Assembly: GCA_003648985.1 (NCBI GenBank)
Contig: QMQQ01000010.1
Coordinates: 1 to 16,595 of the forward strand
DNA length: 16,595 nucleotides
Direction: 5' to 3'
From: Candidatus Woesearchaeota archaeon
GTDB lineage: Archaea > Nanobdellota > Nanobdellia > Woesearchaeales > B54-G15
The notes under the pieces were generated by a model. The model was given only the letters and a program-made list of their open reading frames with translations, searched no databases and was not told where the DNA came from. The position numbers and the translations under genes were made by a program. Shown one piece after another: positions 13,502 to 16,595 of this stretch (the stretch's first letter is position 1; every line of letters starts with the position of its first letter).

Positions 13502-14563
13502 ATGGGGCCGCGAAGATTAAGGTTGCCTGACGATGACTATAAGCATAAGGCAATTGTCGAATGGTGGTATTTCAATGGATTTCTTAAGGTTGGAAGAAAG
13601 AATTATGCGTTTATGAATTGTTTGTTTAAGATCGATCCTGTCAAAGCAAACATACCAATTATAAGCAAACTAATGGGGAGTTTTGGTTTGCGAGAAGGCT
13701 ATTTTGCACATAGTATTTTATACGATTTAAGTAGGGCAGAAAAGAAAACAGTTATAATGCCAATAACCTTTGTTTCAAAGAACAGTTTTGAAGGTAAAAG
13801 GCTGAACGTAAGCTATATTAGGCCAATGGTGGGCGGATTTAGTGTTCATTTAATTGAAAGGCTAGGTGAAAATTTGAGAATTAAAAATGATTTTGTTGAC
13901 CTCTTGTTGAATTCGAAAAAAGATGCTATTATCCAGGGAAAGAATGGTTGGGTTAGCCTTCCTGGTGTTGGTGGAACGTGGTATTATTCATGTAGTGATT
14001 TGAGAGTTGAGGGTGAAGTGCTTGGAAAGAAATGTGAGGGAACATCTTGGATGGACCATCAATGGGCTGATGTAAGTTATTCTCCTGCCTTAGGATGGGA
14101 TTGGTTTAGCATAAAACTTGATCACGGAACAGATATTATTTGCTACAAATTTATTTTTAGAGATAATGCAGTTTATAGGGCTTATATTTCTAAGCCTGAC
14201 GGCGAGGTAAGAGAGATACCGTTTGAGTATGTTGCATTGGAGCAATGGGAGAGTAGTGTCACTGGTGCGGTTTATGATGTTGCATGGCTACTTTCTTTTC
14301 CGACTGAGAATTTAAAGCTTAGGGTTTCAAGCTTTATGCGAGACCAGGAATTATTATTTGGGGCAATAAACTACTGGGAAGGACCTGTAAAGGTTTTTGG
14401 CAACTGGAATGGAAAGAAAATATCTGGAAAAGGGTTTGTAGAGCTCGTTGGAAGGAAAAGAAAGGCAAATCTGTTGAGAATAGGAGGGTATGAGTTAAGG
14501 AAAGCTGTCAAAGAAAGTTTTGATAAACTCAAGACGATCCTGCTAAGAAAAAACTTCCGATAA
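13502..14563 (+). CDS. CrtC/AttH-like lipocalin-domain protein
   Basis: A 353-residue protein with the marks of the carotenoid 1,2-hydratase (CrtC) / AttH lipocalin-like family: VEWWYFNGFL (19-28), SWMDHQW (182-188), GWDWFSIKLDHG (198-209) and, near the C-terminus, GKGFVELVG. These correspond to the two tandem lipocalin-like barrels of the family. There is no signal peptide or membrane anchor, so it should be cytoplasmic, unlike many bacterial AttH proteins. Members include hydratases acting on the end double bond of acyclic carotenoids, but most are uncharacterised. No carotenoid genes are visible here, so the substrate is unknown, although isoprenoid lipids would be available in an archaeon. 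The start is supported by a TATA box 26-27 nt upstream and no ribosome binding site. Its stop overlaps the promoter of trx. Confidence 0.82.
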   Translation: MGPRRLRLPDDDYKHKAIVEWWYFNGFLKVGRKNYAFMNCLFKIDPVKANIPIISKLMGSFGLREGYFAHSILYDLSRAEKKTVIMPITFVSKNSFEGKRLNVSYIRPMVGGFSVHLIERLGENLRIKNDFVDLLLNSKKDAIIQGKNGWVSLPGVGGTWYYSCSDLRVEGEVLGKKCEGTSWMDHQWADVSYSPALGWDWFSIKLDHGTDIICYKFIFRDNAVYRAYISKPDGEVREIPFEYVALEQWESSVTGAVYDVAWLLSFPTENLKLRVSSFMRDQELLFGAINYWEGPVKVFGNWNGKKISGKGFVELVGRKRKANLLRIGGYELRKAVKESFDKLKTILLRKNFR

Positions 14564-14600
14564 ATATATATAGGTCTTGCATTGCTCAATCTTTTGGTGG
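14561..14600 (+). promoter_or_regulatory. Promoter and ribosome binding site of the thioredoxin operon
   Basis: TAAATATATATA (14561-14572) is a good archaeal TATA box whose first bases are the stop codon of the upstream gene. It predicts transcription starting near 14593, a leader of about 13 nt, and use of GGTGG (14596-14600) 5 nt before the ATG at 14606. Confidence 0.55.
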
Positions 14601-14605
14601 TGGTT

Positions 14606-14926
14606 ATGCTTGAGGTAAGTGATGCTAACTTTCAAAAAGAGGTTATTGAGAAAAGCGCAGAGAAGCCGGTTTTAGTTGATTTTTATGCAGACTGGTGCGG
14701 TCCTTGTCATGCTCTAACGCCGAGACTTGAATTACTTGAAGAAGAATATGGTGATAGGGTTGTATTTGTAAAGTTGAACATTGATGAGAGTCCTGCTAAG
14801 GCTTCTGAATATGGTATTAGGAGCATTCCCGCAGTAAAGCTGTTCAAGAATGGAAAAGTTGTTGATGAGTTTATAGGTTTGATGCACGAGGATGAGATAA
14901 GAGAATGGCTTGATAGAAATCTGTAA
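14606..14926 (+). CDS. trxA: Thioredoxin
   Basis: A 106-residue cytoplasmic thioredoxin that reduces protein disulfides. The active site is WCGPC (30-34), with buried D25 and cis-proline P75 (SIP, 73-75), all as in standard thioredoxins. A TTG at 14582 would give eight extra hydrophobic residues (MLNLLVVV). I reject it because the ATG at 14606 has a ribosome binding site and gives the usual N-terminus. The thioredoxin-reductase-like gene starts 9 nt after its stop, so the electron donor and the carrier are co-transcribed. Confidence 0.95.
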   Translation: MLEVSDANFQKEVIEKSAEKPVLVDFYADWCGPCHALTPRLELLEEEYGDRVVFVKLNIDESPAKASEYGIRSIPAVKLFKNGKVVDEFIGLMHEDEIREWLDRNL

Positions 14927-14935
14927 ATCTATAAA

Positions 14936-15838
14936 ATGTATGATGTTGCGATTGTTGGATGTGGACCTGCTGGTTTGAATGCAGCTCTGTATTGCGCAAG
15001 GTTTGGGTTGAAAACTGTTTTATTTTGTGTTCAGGAAGGAGGCATGATAAGCGAAGCTGCTGTTGTTGAGAATTATTTGGGTTTTGAACAGATTGAAGGA
15101 AGAGCATTGATCGAGAATTTTCTAAAACATGTTAAGAGCTATGATGTTGAGATTGTTCGTGAAGGAGTTGATAAAATTGAGAAAAAGAATGGAAGCTTTT
15201 TAGTGAATGGAAAATATGAAAGCAGATCGATAATTCTTGCTTGCGGAAGCAAAAAGAAGAAACTTGGGATAGAAGGAGAAAGCGAATTTACTGGTAAAGG
15301 TGTTAGTTATTGTGCGGTTTGTGATGCTCCACTGTATAAGGACAAGATGGTTGCTGTTATAGGTGGAAGAAACAGTGCTACTAGTTCTGCATTGCACCTT
15401 GCGAATTTTGCAAAAGAGGTTTATTTGGTTTACAGGCGTGATAAACTGAGAGCAGATAAGGTTTTGGTTGATAAAGTGATTGGAAACGAGAAGATAAAAC
15501 TTGTTTTAGATGCTGTTCCTCTTAAGATTAAGGGCGATAAGTTTGTAGAAGAGTTGGTTTTTGAACAGAAAGGTGAAGAAAAATCTATTGCTGTTGATGG
15601 GATTTTTATTGAAATTGGAGTAGAACCATGCAATGCGCTTGCTGCAATGCTTGGAGTTAAGATTGATGAAGAAGGCTATGTTGTTGTTGATCATGGGATG
15701 AAGACAAACGTTAAAGGAGTTTTTGCTGCTGGCGATCTTACTAATGTTCCTTTGAAGCAGATTATAGTCGCTGCTGCACAGGGTGCTATTGCAGCAGCAA
15801 GCGCAAGAGATTTCCTGCTTGAAAATGAATCCGTATGA
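14936..15838 (+). CDS. trxB: Thioredoxin-disulfide reductase-like flavoprotein
   Basis: A 300-residue FAD enzyme of the low-molecular-weight thioredoxin reductase family. FAD binding is by GCGPAG (8-13) and AAGDLTNVP near the C-terminus. The redox-active disulfide is C126/C129 in SYCAVCDAP. The nucleotide-binding site reads VIGGRNSATSSA (141-152) where E. coli-type enzymes have GGGNSA or GGGDSA, so one glycine of the NAD(P)H motif is Arg. YRRDKLRA (166-173) retains the Arg pair that normally contacts the NADPH 2'-phosphate. The electron donor is therefore probably NAD(P)H but not certain. It follows trxA by 9 nt and overlaps the glutamate dehydrogenase start by 14 nt, forming a three-gene unit. 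A ferredoxin- or flavin-dependent variant cannot be excluded. Confidence 0.92.
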   Translation: MYDVAIVGCGPAGLNAALYCARFGLKTVLFCVQEGGMISEAAVVENYLGFEQIEGRALIENFLKHVKSYDVEIVREGVDKIEKKNGSFLVNGKYESRSIILACGSKKKKLGIEGESEFTGKGVSYCAVCDAPLYKDKMVAVIGGRNSATSSALHLANFAKEVYLVYRRDKLRADKVLVDKVIGNEKIKLVLDAVPLKIKGDKFVEELVFEQKGEEKSIAVDGIFIEIGVEPCNALAAMLGVKIDEEGYVVVDHGMKTNVKGVFAAGDLTNVPLKQIIVAAAQGAIAAASARDFLLENESV

Positions 15839-16595
15839 GAATGCAGTTAAACAATTTGAAGAAGTAGCCAAAAGGCTGCACATTGAAGAATGGATAATTA
15901 ATCAATTGAAAAAGCCAGAGAGGGAATTGGCAGTGAATTTTCCTTTGCGTTTGGATGATGGTGATATGATCAATGTTTCTGGATATAGGGTTCAGCATTG
16001 CAGTGCGCTTGGACCGACGAAAGGCGGAATAAGGTATCATCCAAATGTTAGTCTCGATGAAGTTAGGGCATTATCCATGTGGATGACATGGAAATGCAGT
16101 GTTTGTGATCTGCCGTATGGTGGTGCAAAAGGAGGTGTTTGCATTAATCCTAAGAAATTAAGCAAGACAGAGATTGAGAGATTAACTCGAGAATTTACTG
16201 GAATGATTGCTGATTTTATTGGGCCTGAAAAAGACATACCTGCTCCTGATGTTTATACAAATGCGCAGGTTATGGATTGGATGCAAGATGAGTATAGTAA
16301 AATTGTTGGTAAAGATGTTAAAGCAATAGTCACTGGAAAGAGCATAGCAAATGGCGGCATTGCTGGAAGAGAAACTGCAACAGGCAGAGGCGGTTTTTTT
16401 GTTTTACAAAGATTTTTAGAAAGGACCGGAACTAAAGCTGAAAGAGTTGCTGTTCAGGGTTTTGGTAATGCCGGAAGAAATATGGCTAAATTCTTGACTG
16501 ATGCTGGTTTTAGGATTGTTGCTGTAAGTGATTCAAAAGGAGGCTGTTTTAAAGCTGAAGGGCTTAATATTGACGAGCTAATAGCTTGGAAAATG
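15825..16595 (+). CDS. gdhA: Glutamate dehydrogenase, cut by the window edge
   Basis: The first 257 codons of a Glu/Leu/Phe/Val dehydrogenase family enzyme, open to the last base of the window (a full hexameric enzyme has about 415-420 residues). It interconverts glutamate with 2-oxoglutarate and ammonia. Visible residues: GPTKGGIRYHP (63-73) with K66; TWKCSVCDLPYGGAKGG (88-104), with K90 and catalytic K102; PAPDV (139-143), with catalytic D142; and the nucleotide-binding start VAVQGFGNAG in the C-terminal domain. The segment SDSKGG after the second strand does not settle NAD against NADP. The ATG at 15825 overlaps the trxB stop by 14 nt, so translation is probably coupled. The family call is firm; preference for glutamate over another amino acid rests on overall resemblance. 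Confidence 0.93.
   Translation, partial: MNPYENAVKQFEEVAKRLHIEEWIINQLKKPERELAVNFPLRLDDGDMINVSGYRVQHCSALGPTKGGIRYHPNVSLDEVRALSMWMTWKCSVCDLPYGGAKGGVCINPKKLSKTEIERLTREFTGMIADFIGPEKDIPAPDVYTNAQVMDWMQDEYSKIVGKDVKAIVTGKSIANGGIAGRETATGRGGFFVLQRFLERTGTKAERVAVQGFGNAGRNMAKFLTDAGFRIVAVSDSKGGCFKAEGLNIDELIAWKM

Noticed and set aside
14582..14605. Hydrophobic N-terminal extension of thioredoxin, suggesting a membrane anchor
   Set aside because: It depends on a TTG start. The predicted transcript begins near 14593, after it, and the ATG at 14606 has a ribosome binding site.
1..16595. tRNA, rRNA, CRISPR repeats, insertion sequences
   Set aside because: Reading the intergenic gaps, all under 100 bases, showed no cloverleaf-like sequence, regularly spaced repeat or transposase gene.

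Overview
The window reads as a gene-dense, AT-rich segment of an archaeal chromosome, most likely a DPANN-type archaeon close to Woesearchaeota. This placement is inferred from gene content and was not tested by a tree. The archaeal signs are an archaeal-type UMP kinase, a four-subunit pyruvate-type ferredoxin oxidoreductase (order gamma-delta-alpha-beta), secF placed ahead of secD, a wHTH-nucleotidyltransferase/HEPN pair, and TATA boxes 25-29 nt upstream of start codons. Many first genes look leaderless, whereas internal genes often carry GGAGG-type ribosome binding sites. No rRNA, tRNA, CRISPR array or insertion sequence is visible, and no gene-free stretch exceeds 100 bases.

Layout. (1) 1-1706 is an accessory stretch: a wHTH-nucleotidyltransferase antitoxin-like gene behind a palindromic operator, a HEPN partner that looks broken, and an unrecognised 212-residue protein behind a 10-bp inverted repeat that overlaps its ribosome binding site. 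(2) cysS lies on the minus strand (1703-3094), divergent from (3) a tightly overlapping por operon (3179-6221) with an unrecognised Cys-rich small protein wedged between porA and porB. (4) A long minus-strand block (6218-12962) carries dCTP deaminase and UMP kinase, two half-size DMT-family membrane proteins, secD and secF, CTP synthase, and a site-2-protease-like membrane protease. (5) A two-gene redox unit follows (13002-13398, minus): a single-cluster ferredoxin and a DUF1858 CxxC protein. (6) On the plus strand are a CrtC/AttH lipocalin-like protein, thioredoxin, a thioredoxin-reductase-like flavoprotein, and glutamate dehydrogenase cut off by the window edge.

How they work together. Pyrimidine nucleotide supply is covered by UMP kinase, CTP synthase and dCTP deaminase. 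Por joins pyruvate oxidation to ferredoxin reduction, and the small ferredoxin at 13002 could be an acceptor. Thioredoxin with its reductase, the DUF1858 protein and glutamate dehydrogenase make the right end rich in redox and amino-acid metabolism. SecDF and the membrane protease serve the cell envelope. The points most worth a second look are the Cys-rich protein inside the por operon, the PDZ-like insertion and four-cysteine patch of SecD, the DUF1858-ferredoxin-protease neighbourhood, and the damaged HEPN gene with its candidate operators.
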